A DNA stretch of 64,000 nucleotides from Pseudoflavonifractor intestinihominis (GCF_040096055.1 NZ_JBBMFK010000016.1:1-64000); one strand, 5' to 3'. Numbered from the stretch's first letter, positions 7,986 to 19,179 are shown. A program made the numbers and translations. The notes: generated by a model from the letters alone, not told the origin.

Positions 7986-9626
7986 CTATGTCTCCGCCGC
8001 TCCGGCCTGGGTCCTGGGCTTGGCGCCCTCCGACTGGGCCAGGATCAGCACGTCTCCGGGCAGGATGACCGTGCTCCCCGTGGGGATCACCGCCTCCTGC
8101 CCCCGCTGGATGAGTACAATGAGGTACTTGGGGGAGTTGGGGGCGGAGGCGATGTCCGCCAGGGTGCGGTTTGCCAGCCGGTGGCCCCGCTCCACCGTCA
8201 GCTCGCTCAGCCGCAGGTGCTCCCGCTCCTCAAAGGGATAGGCCGCCAGCACCAGCAGGTCCCCCTCCTCCAGCCTGGTGTCCCCGTTGGGCACAATGGT
8301 GCGCTCGCCCCGCACCACCATGACCACCAGCAGGTCCTTCAGGGGCATCAGCTCCCGCAGGGCCCTGCCCCGCCACGGGTGGCCGGGTCCCAGGTGGATC
8401 TTGATGAAGCTGATGTCGCTCTCCTCCTGGTAGTCGGTGAAGGTCTTGCTGACGTCCCCGTGCTCGTCGATCATGGACAGCCTGCCCGCCACCCGGGGCA
8501 GCAGGGTGCCCTGGATGAGCATGGACAGCAGCACGATGCAGAACACCAGGTTGTAGAGATTGTAGGTGGTGTCCACGCCGCTGAGCACCGCCGAGATGGC
8601 GAACACGATGGAGGCCGCGCCCCGCAGTCCGGCCCAGGACACCACCCCCAGCTGTCCCGCCGAGGGGCGGAAGGGCAGCAGCAGCACGCCGGTGACCAGG
8701 GGCCGGGCGACCACCGTGAGGAAGAGCATGACGGCCAGGGCGGGCAGCAGCACCCGAGGCAGCTCCACCGGGGTGACCAGCAGCCCCAGCAGGAAGAAGA
8801 TGATCACCTGGGCCACGCCGGTGACCACGTCGAAGAAGTGGACCAGGTACTTCTTCTGGGACAGCTTGGCGTTGCCCAGCAGGATGCCGCACAGGTACAC
8901 GCTCAGGTACCCGTTGCCGCCCCACATGGCGGGCAGGGCGTAGGCCAGGAGCACCACGCCGAAGAGGAACACGGTGCGGCTCTGCTGGGAGGTGAACAGG
9001 TTCTTGCCCAGGAGCCACACCGCCAGACGGCCCACCAGCACCCCGGCCAGGGCCCCCAGGGCCAGCTGCTGGAGCAGCAGCAGGGGAATGGACACCTGCT
9101 GCCCGGACATGAGGGCGATGAGGACGGTGGTGAGCATGTAGGACATGGGGTCGTTGGAGCCCGACTCCACCTCCAGCAGGGAGTCGGTGTGGTTCTTGAG
9201 GGCCAGCTTCTTGGACCGGAGGATGTTGAACACGGAGGCCGCGTCGGTGGAGGAGATGACCGAGCCGATGAGCAGGCTCTCCAGCCAGGGCAGCCTGAGG
9301 GCGAAGTGGGCGAAGAGACCCACCGCTCCGGCGGTACCGGCCACCCCCAGGGTGGACAGCACCACCGCCGGGGCCGCCACCGGCCTGGCGGCCTTCAGGT
9401 TGGTGCCGAAGCCGCCGTAGAACATGATGAACACCAGGCTGGCCGAACAGATCAGGTTGACGGCCTCGTAGTCATCAAAGGGGATGCGCAGCAGGCCGTT
9501 CTCCCCAAAGCACATGCCCAGGGCGATGAAGAACAGCAGCGGCGGGATGGGCAGCTTCTCCAGGAAGCGGTCCATCAGGATACAGATCACGATCACAACT
9601 CCGATCAGGAGAAAGGCAGCATTCAT
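7986..9626 (-). CDS. nhaP2: potassium/proton antiporter, CvrA/NhaP2 type
   Basis: 546 residues. The N-terminal 380 or so residues are a CPA1 exchanger with about 12 helices, including SSTDAASVFNIL and ESGSNDP, the conserved acidic transport segment of this family. The C-terminus carries regulatory RCK_C/TrkA-C-like modules (around GDTRLEEGDLLVLAA and GSTVILPGDVLILAQ). NhaP2/CvrA proteins exchange K+ or Na+ for H+ and are gated by cytosolic nucleotides through the RCK part. Length and domain order match the family. The exact ion specificity is inferred. Confidence 0.9.
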   Translation of the reverse strand: MNAAFLLIGVVIVICILMDRFLEKLPIPPLLFFIALGMCFGENGLLRIPFDDYEAVNLICSASLVFIMFYGGFGTNLKAARPVAAPAVVLSTLGVAGTAGAVGLFAHFALRLPWLESLLIGSVISSTDAASVFNILRSKKLALKNHTDSLLEVESGSNDPMSYMLTTVLIALMSGQQVSIPLLLLQQLALGALAGVLVGRLAVWLLGKNLFTSQQSRTVFLFGVVLLAYALPAMWGGNGYLSVYLCGILLGNAKLSQKKYLVHFFDVVTGVAQVIIFFLLGLLVTPVELPRVLLPALAVMLFLTVVARPLVTGVLLLPFRPSAGQLGVVSWAGLRGAASIVFAISAVLSGVDTTYNLYNLVFCIVLLSMLIQGTLLPRVAGRLSMIDEHGDVSKTFTDYQEESDISFIKIHLGPGHPWRGRALRELMPLKDLLVVMVVRGERTIVPNGDTRLEEGDLLVLAAYPFEEREHLRLSELTVERGHRLANRTLADIASAPNSPKYLIVLIQRGQEAVIPTGSTVILPGDVLILAQSEGAKPRTQAGAAET

Positions 9627-9698
9627 TTCAAAACCTCGCTGTATGTCATATCTCCGGCCCCGCTGGGAATGTGTATGCCCGCCGGAGCCGGGGCATGC

Positions 9699-10520
9699 TC
9701 ACAGGCGGCGGAACACGTGGACCCGGAAATTGGCCCGTACCGTCAGCTCCTCCAGGGCGGAGAGCCGCTGGCCGCCCTCCTTGGGGGTCTTCCAGTAGTA
9801 GGGGGTCATGCGGAACAGGTCGGCCAGGTCCTGGCCGCGGGGGGTGATGACCCGCTCGGCCTTCACGATGTCCAGGTAGTCAAAGCCCTGGTAGGGGATG
9901 GCCTCCTCGGGGTTCAAATAGGGCCTGTCGTAGAGCACTTCCTTCAGCTCCCACAGGTGGTCGGCGGCGGGCACCACATAGAGAAACACCCCGCCGGGCA
10001 CCAGAACCCGCCGGAATTCCTCCGCCGCCAGGGGGGAGAAGCAGTTGACCAGCAGATCGGCCCGGCCGTCGGCCACCGGCAGGTGGTAGGCTGAGGCCAC
10101 AGCGAATTCCACATCTCTTGTCCGCTTGGCCGCCCAGCGCAGGCAGAACTTGGAGATGTCCACCCCCGCCATGGTCACCTGCCGCCCGGCGGAGGTCAGA
10201 GCGGCGTGAATTCCGGCGGTGTAGTACCCCTCGCCGCAGCCCGAGTCCAGCACCCGGGGCGCGTCCCCGGCGTACCGGAGGGCCAGCTGCTCCAGGGTCT
10301 CCCGCAGGTGGCCGTAGTACCCGGCGGAGAGAAAACGGTTCCGGGCGGCGGCCATCTCCTTGTCGTCCCCGGGGGCCTTGGAGTGTTTCCGGTTGGCGGG
10401 GAGCAGGTGGACATACCCCTCCCGTGAAATATCAAAGCTGTGCCCCTTGGGGCAGGCGTAGGCCCCGTCCCGCCGCTCCAGCGGGGCGGCGCACAGGGGA
10501 CAGCGGAACATGCTCTCCAT
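9699..10520 (-). CDS. rlmA: 23S rRNA (guanine-N1)-methyltransferase, RlmA family
   Basis: A 273-residue SAM-dependent methyltransferase. The N-terminus is the RlmA zinc finger (CPLC, then ACPKGH), followed by the family linker NRKHSKAPGDDKEMAAARNRFL and a Rossmann methyltransferase fold with DSGCGEGYYT as motif I. RlmA enzymes methylate G745 or G748 in 23S rRNA hairpin 35; which one is not decided here. The start at 10520 is supported by AGAGGAAA seven nt upstream. A minus-strand -10 (TATAAT, 10567-10572) with TTGCGG upstream is a plausible promoter. Confidence 0.92.
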   Translation of the reverse strand: MESMFRCPLCAAPLERRDGAYACPKGHSFDISREGYVHLLPANRKHSKAPGDDKEMAAARNRFLSAGYYGHLRETLEQLALRYAGDAPRVLDSGCGEGYYTAGIHAALTSAGRQVTMAGVDISKFCLRWAAKRTRDVEFAVASAYHLPVADGRADLLVNCFSPLAAEEFRRVLVPGGVFLYVVPAADHLWELKEVLYDRPYLNPEEAIPYQGFDYLDIVKAERVITPRGQDLADLFRMTPYYWKTPKEGGQRLSALEELTVRANFRVHVFRRL

Positions 10521-10624
10521 AAAATTTCCTCTTTTCCGGCGGCTCTGGGGCCGGGCTGTTTTTTTCATTATACCATGCCCTTCAGAGAAGCCGCAAGGCA
10601 GGGGGAAATATGCTGGATACACAG

Positions 10625-10653
10625 TTTACTTTTTATGCACACACTGTTAAAAT
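10625..10653 (+). promoter_or_regulatory. candidate promoter of the SLH protein gene
   Basis: TTTACT (10625-10630), a 17-nt spacer and TAAAAT (10648-10653), 45 nt upstream of the ATG at 10698. Confidence 0.4.
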
Positions 10654-10697
10654 AGACATATAGCCTTGTTTAAAACGCCTCGGAAAGGATGATTTTC

Positions 10698-11723
10698 ATG
10701 AAGAGACGCGTCATATCCCTGCTGCTCACCCTGGTTCTGGCCATGGGTCTGGCCGGCCCCGCCTGGGGGGCGGACGCGGCGCCGGAGGACCTGCGCCTGT
10801 CCGTGGAGCAGGCGCTGACCGCGGCCCAGAAGCTCCACGCCATGGGCCTGTTCCAGGGCGTGGGGGACAACGCCGACGGCACCCCAAACTTTGACCTGGA
10901 CCGCACCCCCACCCGGGTGGAGGGGGTTGTCATGCTGGTGCGTCTGCTGGGGGAGGACCAGGAGGGCGCCGGAGGCGGCTGGGAGAGCCCCTTTGCGGAC
11001 GTGCCCGCCTGGGCCGCATCCTACGTGGGCTACGCCTACGGCAGGGGCTACACCAAGGGCACCTCGGACACCGCCTTCAGCCCCATGGACCCCCTGGACG
11101 CGGCCCAGTACCTGACCCTGGTGCTCCGGGCCATGGGGTATGAGGACGGGGCCGACTTCCAGTGGGATTCCCCCTGGACCCTGTCCAATCAGCTGGGCAT
11201 CACGGACTATGACCCGTCCAGCCCTGACGCCTTTACCCGGGGCACCGCCGCAGTGTGGGCGTGGAACGCCATGAGCGCCCAGACTTCCGCGGGCGTCCGC
11301 CTGGCGGACCGGCTGATGGCCGGCGGCGCGCTGACGGCGGAGCAGGCCGCCGCCGTGGGCCTTGCCGGCGGGGACGCGCTGTCCGTGGAGCTGGTGGGGC
11401 CCGACCTGCCCGCCAACTTCACCGGATACAACTCCAGCGGCTATCTGGCCTATGACATCACCATCAACAGCCTGTCCTGCCGGTACACCCGCGCGCCCGA
11501 CCAGACGCTGGAATTTACCGACTGCGACTTTACCATCAACTATCTGGCGCCCGGCGCCAGGGAGATCCTGCTCCGTTTCACCGTCACCGACCAGAACGGC
11601 GCGGTGGTAAAGGGGAACAACTACCTCCTCTTCCGGACGCAGAACGGCACGCCCTCCTGGACCTATTCCACGGACGTGGTCCTGTCCAGGGGCGGCATCT
11701 ATACCGTCACCCTGTCCAACTGA
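10698..11723 (+). CDS. secreted S-layer-homology (SLH) domain protein
   Basis: 341 residues. A Sec signal peptide (KRRVISLLLTLVLAMGLAGPAWGA) precedes two to three SLH-like modules: FDLDRTPTRVEGVVMLVRLLG, FADVPAWAASYVGYAYGRGYTKG, FSPMDPLDAAQYLTLVLRAMGY and a third, weaker one. SLH modules attach proteins to secondary cell-wall polymers. The C-terminal 110 residues form a beta-rich domain with no recognised enzyme motif. I chose the ATG at 10698 because GGAAAGG is 9 nt upstream; the ATG at 10689 abuts it. It is monocistronic, ending in a perfect 16-bp hairpin. Confidence 0.85.
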   Translation: MKRRVISLLLTLVLAMGLAGPAWGADAAPEDLRLSVEQALTAAQKLHAMGLFQGVGDNADGTPNFDLDRTPTRVEGVVMLVRLLGEDQEGAGGGWESPFADVPAWAASYVGYAYGRGYTKGTSDTAFSPMDPLDAAQYLTLVLRAMGYEDGADFQWDSPWTLSNQLGITDYDPSSPDAFTRGTAAVWAWNAMSAQTSAGVRLADRLMAGGALTAEQAAAVGLAGGDALSVELVGPDLPANFTGYNSSGYLAYDITINSLSCRYTRAPDQTLEFTDCDFTINYLAPGAREILLRFTVTDQNGAVVKGNNYLLFRTQNGTPSWTYSTDVVLSRGGIYTVTLSN

Positions 11724-11734
11724 GCCCCGGTGCG

Positions 11735-11770
11735 AAGACCGGCGGCGGGCAAATGCCCGCCGCCGGTCTT
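11735..11770. terminator. bidirectional terminator
   Basis: A perfect 16-bp stem (AAGACCGGCGGCGGGC and its complement) with an AAAT loop, shared by the SLH gene and the converging DUF1622 gene. Confidence 0.85.
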
Positions 11771-11773
11771 GCG

Positions 11774-12142
11774 TTATTTTTTGTCCTTCTCCCCGTGGCC
11801 CGGGTGCCCCGCCTCGGGCAGAGCGGCCTCCTCGTTCTTGATCTCCCAGTGGATCAGGAAGGTGAGGGCCGCCCGCAGCAGAATGATGGCGCCCACCAGG
11901 GCGATCTCGCTCAGGTCCCGCACCACCACCGTGCGCAGGATCTCGCCGCCCAGCTTGAATTCCAGGGCCATGGCCAGGCCCTGGGCCAGCTTGAGCCGGG
12001 TCTCCGGGTCACGCCTGATATAGTGCACCACGCCCAGCACGCCGGACACCACCAGTACGGCCACGCCCACCCACTCGAACAGCATGATGCCCAGCTCCAC
12101 GGCCACCTCCAGGGCTGTGTGCAGATACTCCATCCACTCCAT
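11774..12142 (-). CDS. DUF1622 family membrane protein
   Basis: A 122-residue protein with two to three transmembrane helices. It shows the DUF1622 pattern: an N-terminal helix rich in E and V, a short basic loop (YIRRDPETRLKLAQGLAMALEFKLGGEIL), then TVVVRDLSEIALVGAIILLRAALTFLIHWEI. The conserved LALEFKLGADIL-like segment is characteristic. Function is unknown in the family. The start at 12142 follows GAGGG by about 7 nt. It ends at the shared terminator. Confidence 0.85.
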   Translation of the reverse strand: MEWMEYLHTALEVAVELGIMLFEWVGVAVLVVSGVLGVVHYIRRDPETRLKLAQGLAMALEFKLGGEILRTVVVRDLSEIALVGAIILLRAALTFLIHWEIKNEEAALPEAGHPGHGEKDKK

Positions 12143-12334
12143 TGTGTTCCCTCTCTTTTTCCGTGTTGTCCCCCAGGGGTTCTTTTTTGCCATTATACCG
12201 GGTGAGGGGGATTTGCACAAGGGATTTCCCCCGGGCAGGGATATTTTTCTTTCTGTTTCTCTATCCTTTTTCCCGCAAATGTGATACAATGTCTGCCGCG
12301 TGTAGATATTACTACTATATTCAAGGAGTGCGAC

Positions 12335-13933
12335 ATGATCACAGTTACCGACCTGGGCCTGGCCTACAGCGGCCAGCCCCTTTTCTCCCATGTGGACCTG
12401 CAGTTCATCAAGGGCAACTGCTACGGCATCATCGGCGCCAACGGCGCGGGCAAGTCCACCTTTCTGAAGATCCTCTCCGGCGAGCTGGAGCCCACCAGCG
12501 GCGAGGTGTCCATCCTGCCCAACACCCGCATGTCCATCCTCAAGCAGGACCAGAACGCCTACAACCAGTACACCGTCATGGACACCGTCATCATGGGCAA
12601 CCAGCGGCTGTACGACATCGGCAAGGAGAAGGAGGCCCTCTACGCCAAGGAGGAGATGACCGAGGAGGACGGCATCAAGGCCTGCGAGCTGGAGGAGGAG
12701 TACGCCGAGCTGGGAGGCTGGGAGGCCGAGTCCGACGCGTCCCGCATCCTCCAGGGCCTGGGCATTCCCGTGTCCATGCACTACGACGTGATGGAGAACG
12801 TGGACGGCCGTCTGAAGGTGAAGGTGCTGCTGGCTCAGGCCCTGTTCGGCAACCCGGACATCCTGATGATGGACGAGCCCACCAACAACCTGGACATCAA
12901 CGCCATCAACTGGCTGGAGGACTTCCTGCTGGACTTCCCCGGCACCGTCATCGTGGTGTCCCACGACCGCCACTTCCTCAACACCATCTGCACCCACATC
13001 GTGGACATCGACTACAACAAGATCAAGATGTACGTGGGCAACTACGACTTCTGGTACGATGCCTCCCAGCTGATGCAGAACCTGATGAAGAACCAGAACA
13101 AGAAGAACGAGGAGAAGGCCCAGGAGCTCAAGGAGTTCATCTCCCGCTTCTCCGCCAACAAGTCCAAGAGCAAGCAGGCCACCGCCCGCCGCAAGCTGCT
13201 GGAGAAGATCACCCTGGAGGAGATCCCCGCCTCCTCCCGCCGCTACCCCTGGGTGGCCTTCAGCCCCGACCGCGAGGTGGGCAAGGACATCCTCTTTGTC
13301 ACCGACGTCAGCAAGACCATCGACGGCGTAAAGGTGCTGGACCACGTCAGCTTTATCGTGGGCCACGGGGACAAGATCGCCTTCGTGGGCGACAACGAGA
13401 ACGCCCACACCGCCCTGTTCAAGATCCTGGTGGGGGAGATGGAGCCCGACGAGGGCACCGTAAAGTGGGGCCAGACCGCCACCTTCTCCTACTTCCCCAA
13501 GGACAACACCGAGTTCTTCAAGGACTGCGACGACAACCTGGTGGAGTGGCTGCGGCAGTACTCCTCCGACCCCCACGAGGCCTATCTCCGGGGCTTCCTG
13601 GGCCGGATGCTCTTCTCCGGCGACGACGTGTACAAGCCCGTGAAGGTGCTCTCCGGCGGCGAGAAGGTGCGCTGCATGCTCTCCCGGATGATGCTCTCCG
13701 GCGCCAACGTGCTGCTGCTGGACCAGCCCACCAACCACCTGGACCTGGAGTCCATTGCCGCCGTCAACAACGGCCTGGAGGCTGTCAAGTGCAACGTGCT
13801 GGTGTCCTCCCACGACCACCAGCTGGTCCAGACCGTGTGCAACCGCATCTTTGACTTCACCGACGACGGCAAGCTCATCGACCGCAAGATGACCTACGAC
13901 GAGTATCTGGAGTCCATGGCCGCCAACGGCTGA
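12335..13933 (+). CDS. ABC-F family ATPase, YbiT/YkpA-like
   Basis: 532 residues with two nucleotide-binding domains and no transmembrane part, hence ABC-F: a ribosome-associated translation factor class. NBD1 has Walker A GANGAGKST and Walker B DEPTNNLD; NBD2 has LSGGEK and DQPTNHLD. The NBD1 signature is degenerate (ENVDGRLKVKVLLAQ in place of LSGGQ), and the NBD2 P-loop reads GDNENAHTALF, lacking the Gly-Lys-Ser. Both deviations recur, as I recall, in the YkpA/YbiT branch. The inter-domain linker is Lys-rich (KSKSKQATARRK). AAGGAG precedes the ATG at 12335. Antibiotic resistance function is not supported. Confidence 0.9.
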   Translation: MITVTDLGLAYSGQPLFSHVDLQFIKGNCYGIIGANGAGKSTFLKILSGELEPTSGEVSILPNTRMSILKQDQNAYNQYTVMDTVIMGNQRLYDIGKEKEALYAKEEMTEEDGIKACELEEEYAELGGWEAESDASRILQGLGIPVSMHYDVMENVDGRLKVKVLLAQALFGNPDILMMDEPTNNLDINAINWLEDFLLDFPGTVIVVSHDRHFLNTICTHIVDIDYNKIKMYVGNYDFWYDASQLMQNLMKNQNKKNEEKAQELKEFISRFSANKSKSKQATARRKLLEKITLEEIPASSRRYPWVAFSPDREVGKDILFVTDVSKTIDGVKVLDHVSFIVGHGDKIAFVGDNENAHTALFKILVGEMEPDEGTVKWGQTATFSYFPKDNTEFFKDCDDNLVEWLRQYSSDPHEAYLRGFLGRMLFSGDDVYKPVKVLSGGEKVRCMLSRMMLSGANVLLLDQPTNHLDLESIAAVNNGLEAVKCNVLVSSHDHQLVQTVCNRIFDFTDDGKLIDRKMTYDEYLESMAANG

Positions 13934-13935
13934 TC

Positions 13936-14074
13936 AAAGCCTTCCCCTCGGGGGGGAAGGTGCCCCAGTGCGCACACTGGGGCGGATGAGGGGAAGGCCC
14001 TCCCATGACCGCCGCATCCCAAGCCTTCCCCCTGGGGGGAAGGTGGCTGGCCGAAGGCCAGACGGATGAGGGGA
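13936..14074. repeat. two copies of the dispersed AGCCTTCCCC repeat
   Basis: Copies at 13936-13998 and 14021-14074. Each has a short palindrome (CCTTCCCC...GGGGAAGG), a variable inner hairpin (GCCCCAGTG/CACTGGGGC or GGCTGGCC/GGCCAGAC) and the tail GGATGAGGGG. Confidence 0.8.
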
Positions 14075-14391
14075 ACGGCCTCCGGCGGGGTACTTTTCTC
14101 CGGCGAAAAGTACCCAAAAGCCGCCATGGGGCAACAGGCGCAGAGGGCCCTTCCAGGGCCAAACGCGCCCGTTTCCCCCTGGTACCCCCTTTCGGAGATG
14201 CGGATTGCGGCGGCAAAATTCAATGACCCGCCAAACCTGAGAGCAGTTACTATGCCGGTTCGGCTGGTCCGTATCGTGACTGCATGGCCCGAGCAGAGTT
14301 ACCCGCCCAGACTTGTAAGTTGCTGCAATTCAAGAGGCGTTCTCAATGCCGCACGGGGCCTCTGCGCCGTGTTTCAGTCTCTGCCCGAGGC

Positions 14392-14420
14392 AAGCCTTCC
14401 CCCTGGGCGGAAGGTGCCCG
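14392..14420. repeat. partial copy of the dispersed AGCCTTCCCC repeat
   Basis: AAGCCTTCCCCCTGGGCGGAAGGTGCCC without the GGATGAGGGG tail; a truncated copy. Confidence 0.6.
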
Positions 14421-14534
14421 CTTTTCGGCCCCCCGCACGAGCCCGACCGGAAAAAACGGTGCAAATTTCCTTCTTTTGTGATATACTGCTGTATTGGCTA
14501 CTATCTTTATTTTCCTGAGTGAGGTCTTGCCGCA

Positions 14535-15426
14535 ATGCGAAAAGAGATTGTCCTCCCGTCCCTGGCGGTGGGCGGGGGTATTGTGGGACTGTTTCTCCGC
14601 CGCTGGGAGCTGGCCACCGCCTTTGAGGCGGACACCGGCCTGGTCACCCCCAACATGCCCTCCACCTGGGCGCTGATCCTCTGGTCGGCAGTGCTGGCGG
14701 TGGTGTTCATTCTGCTGTGCCGGGGCAAGCACCGGCCCTTCGCCGGCGGCTATGACGCCGCCTTTGCCGCCAAGGGCAACACGGTGTACGTCACCGCCAT
14801 GGTGCTCTCCGCCTTCCTGCTGCTGGCCTCGGCGGTGCTCAACTACATGGGCATCCCCGCCGCCTACCAGGATGCCGTGGCCGCCGCCCGGGCGGGCAAC
14901 GCCCAGGGCACGCCCCTGTTCAATGTGCTGCCCCGGGCCATCCTGGGGCTGCTCTCCGCCATCTCCTTCTTCTGCGTCCTCTCCACCGGCAAGAACAACT
15001 ACCGGAGCGAGGGCAAGGGCAAGTTCAGCTTCCCTCTGCTGGCCCCGGCCTACATGGGCTGCATCTGGCTCATCGCCGCCTACCAGGTCCGGGCCGGGGA
15101 CCCGGTGCGCCAGGACTATATCTACGAGCTGTTCGCCATCATCGCCTCCCTGCTGGGGCTGTACTTCACGGCGGGCTTCTCCTTTGAGCGGGCCAAGGTG
15201 TTCCGCTCCGCCCTGTTCTCCCTGCTGGGGGTGTACTTCTCCCTGGTGACCCTGGCCGACGGCCACGAGCTCTATGTGGTCCTGCTCTACGGCTTCTGCA
15301 TCCTCAACCTTACCGCCAACGTGACGGCTCTCCTGGCCAACGACGCCCGGCCCGAATCCAAAGCCCGCCGGTCCCGCCCCGAAGAGGAACTCAGCACCGA
15401 AGATTCTGAAACGGAGGTATCCCCCG

Positions 15427-15437
<11 letters not shown>
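14535..15437 (+). CDS. polytopic membrane protein, unknown function, upstream of metG
   Basis: A 300-residue protein with about seven predicted transmembrane helices and a charged cytoplasmic tail (KARRSRPEEELSTEDSETEVSPDEQ). I recognise no catalytic motif. The last 11 nt overlap the start of metG, so it is very likely translationally coupled with methionyl-tRNA synthetase, though nothing in it suggests a role in translation. GAGTGAGG lies upstream of the ATG. Confidence 0.75.
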
Positions 15438-17397
<1,960 letters not shown>

Positions 17398-17442
17398 AGC
17401 GCCCGAGCCGCTGCGAGCAGTCCAAATAAAATTCCGTCTCTC

Positions 17443-17478
17443 ACCGGACGGCCCGTCCGGGCCGTCCGGTTTGTTTTC
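17443..17478 (+). terminator. Rho-independent terminator of metG
   Basis: ACCGGACGGCC, a 6-nt loop, GGCCGTCCGGT, then TTGTTTT. Confidence 0.85.
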
Positions 17479-17520
17479 CACATCATCCGCTCAAAATGTG
17501 AAAAAGAAAGGAAGATGTCC

Positions 17521-17715
17521 ATGTACCGCTATGAATATGTCCCGCTGTACACCGGCGGCGGCTTTTGGCTCAACAACAGCGACTGCCAGCACCGTGAGAT
17601 CATCGACCAGTACGCCGCCCAGGGCTGGCGGTACGTGGGCTACATCCCCACCCAGTTCACCGGCAACGGCGGCACCAAGGCCATCGAGCTGATTTTCGAG
17701 AAGGAAGCAGATTGA
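17521..17715 (+). CDS. DUF4177 family small protein
   Basis: A 64-residue protein with the DUF4177 layout: YRYEYVPLY at the N-terminus, then a helix REIIDQYAAQGWRYVGYIP and a final strand IELIFEK. Function is unknown for the family. The ATG at 17521 has AAAGGAAG at a normal distance, whereas the ATG at 17515 is too close. It is monocistronic, between two terminators. Confidence 0.85.
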   Translation: MYRYEYVPLYTGGGFWLNNSDCQHREIIDQYAAQGWRYVGYIPTQFTGNGGTKAIELIFEKEAD

Positions 17716-17729
17716 ACGCAATAAAATAC

Positions 17730-17766
17730 GCCCCCGGCGGAGTTTTCCGCCGGGGGCTGCTATTTT
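17730..17766 (+). terminator. terminator after the DUF4177 gene, probably bidirectional
   Basis: GCCCCCGGCGGA, loop GTTT, TCCGCCGGGGGC, then TGCTATTTT. It also lies downstream of the converging antiporter gene. Confidence 0.8.
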
Positions 17767-17779
17767 GTGGAAAACAGGC

Positions 17780-18961
17780 TCACTTGGCCTTGGTAAGGAG
17801 CCGCTTGTAGCTCACGTCAATGGCCAGGGCGCCCAGGGGCGCGGTGACCAGGATGGCGATGACCGCCACGGTGAGGACGATCTGGCCGCAGCCCAGGCCC
17901 ATGGCCAGGGGCACGCCGCCGATGGCGGCCTGGACGGTGGCCTTGGGCAGGTAGCTGAGGACGCAGAACAGCTTCTCCCTGCGGCTGAAGCCGGACCCGG
18001 CCACGCACAGCAGCACGCCCACCGCCCGGAAGCACAGGGCACCCAGCACGGCCAGCACCGCGGCCACACCGGCGGCAGCGGCGTACTTCAGGTCCACCGC
18101 GGCACCCACCAGCACGAACAGGGCCACCTCGGCGGCCACCCACAGCTTGGAGAACTTGGCGGACAGGCGGAGGGCCACCTCACCCCGGAACCGCTGGAGG
18201 CCCACCCCCATGCCCATGACGGCCAGCAGGCCGGAGAAGGGGAAGCGTCCCTCCAGGGCGTCCTCAGCGGCCACCAGCAGGAAGGCCAGGGACAGGAGGA
18301 TGACCACCTTTACCGAGTCCCGCATGTGGAATTTTTTGAAGAAGGCGGCCAGCACCGCCCCCAGCCCCAGGCCCACCAGAGCCCCCGACACGATGGACAC
18401 CGGCACCCCCGCCAGGGTGAGGGGGGACGCCCCCTGGCCCGAGGCCAGGCCGGTGAACATGGTAAACATGACGATGACGGACACGTCGTCCACGCTGGCC
18501 CCCGCCAACACCAGCTGGGGGATGCCCTTGTCCGTGCCGTAGCCCTCCTCGGTGACCTTGAGCATCCGGGGGACGATGACGGCGGGGGACACCGCCCCCA
18601 CCACCGCGCCCATGATGGCCGCGTCCAGCACGCTCACCCCCAGCAGCCGGGGGGCCAGCACCACCATGCCGGCGATCTCAAAGCAGGCGGGCAGGAAGCA
18701 CATGAGCACCGCCGGCCGGCCCACCCGCTTCAGGGTGGCCACGTCCAGGGACAGGCCGGCCCGGGTGAGGATGATGATGAGGGCCAGCTGCCGCAGGTCG
18801 GCGGAGATGCCCAGCAGGGTGGGGGAGAGCAGGTTCAGGCAGGAGGGCCCCAGCAGAATGCCGGCGGCAATCATGCCGATGAGGGGAGGCAGCCGCAGCT
18901 TCCCCGCCAGAGCCCCCAGGAGCAGTCCCAGGAGCAGGATATAGGCCAGACTTGTCAACAT
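17780..18961 (-). CDS. cation:proton antiporter, CPA family
   Basis: A 393-residue protein with about 12 transmembrane helices and no C-terminal regulatory domain. It has the Na+/H+ exchanger-domain pattern LRLPPLIGMIAAGILLGP and the paired acidic residues of ion exchange in LAGASVDDVSVIVMF. This is a shorter and different branch from the CvrA-type antiporter at 8-9.6 kb. It probably exchanges Na+ or K+ for H+; specificity is inferred. A minus-strand promoter about 140 nt upstream gives a long leader. Confidence 0.88.
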   Translation of the reverse strand: MLTSLAYILLLGLLLGALAGKLRLPPLIGMIAAGILLGPSCLNLLSPTLLGISADLRQLALIIILTRAGLSLDVATLKRVGRPAVLMCFLPACFEIAGMVVLAPRLLGVSVLDAAIMGAVVGAVSPAVIVPRMLKVTEEGYGTDKGIPQLVLAGASVDDVSVIVMFTMFTGLASGQGASPLTLAGVPVSIVSGALVGLGLGAVLAAFFKKFHMRDSVKVVILLSLAFLLVAAEDALEGRFPFSGLLAVMGMGVGLQRFRGEVALRLSAKFSKLWVAAEVALFVLVGAAVDLKYAAAAGVAAVLAVLGALCFRAVGVLLCVAGSGFSRREKLFCVLSYLPKATVQAAIGGVPLAMGLGCGQIVLTVAVIAILVTAPLGALAIDVSYKRLLTKAK

Positions 18962-19109
18962 AGCAGTTCCATCCCTTCCGCAGGGGCAAAAACAGCAAAA
19001 AAGCTGACAACCCCTGCATCACACAAAATGCAGAAGTCATCAGCGTCACACGCGGTTCGGGGCCACGCCCCGGGGAGCACTTCATTCCCCTGATTCATTT
19101 GCGGGAGGA

Positions 19110-19138
19110 ATGATACCATATTCTCCGGCCCCTGTCAA
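19110..19138 (-). promoter_or_regulatory. sigma-A-type promoter of the antiporter gene
   Basis: On the minus strand TTGACA (19133-19138), a 17-nt spacer and TATCAT (19110-19115). Confidence 0.65.
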
Positions 19139-19150
19139 CCCCGGCCAGCC

Positions 19151-19179
19151 TTGCAAATCCCCGGAAAAAGGGATATCAT
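19151..19179 (+). promoter_or_regulatory. sigma-A-type promoter of the tatD operon
   Basis: TTGCAA (19151-19156), a 17-nt spacer and TATCAT (19174-19179), 37 nt upstream of the tatD ATG and back-to-back with the antiporter promoter. Confidence 0.65.

Larger units (their letters stand above)
13934..14534. other. 600-nt intergenic region made of repeats and hairpins
   Basis: No credible gene. It holds three copies of the dispersed AGCCTTCCCC repeat and a GGTACTTTTC...GAAAAGTACC hairpin (14089-14114). The remaining unrecognised sequence (14170-14390) shows no T-box antiterminator or other riboswitch core that I could identify before the gene upstream of metG. Confidence 0.6.

Noticed and set aside
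12335..13933. Antibiotic-resistance ABC-F call
   Set aside because: Motif pattern matches the YkpA/YbiT housekeeping branch; no resistance-type interdomain linker could be recognised.
13894..14223. Open frame over the repeats after the ABC-F gene (about 109 codons, minus strand)
   Set aside because: It is a translation of the dispersed repeat family, which gives the same spurious peptide wherever it occurs.
14170..14390. Possible T-box or SAM riboswitch before the metG unit
   Set aside because: No TGGNACC antiterminator core, no terminator/antiterminator pair and no SAM-element core could be recognised.
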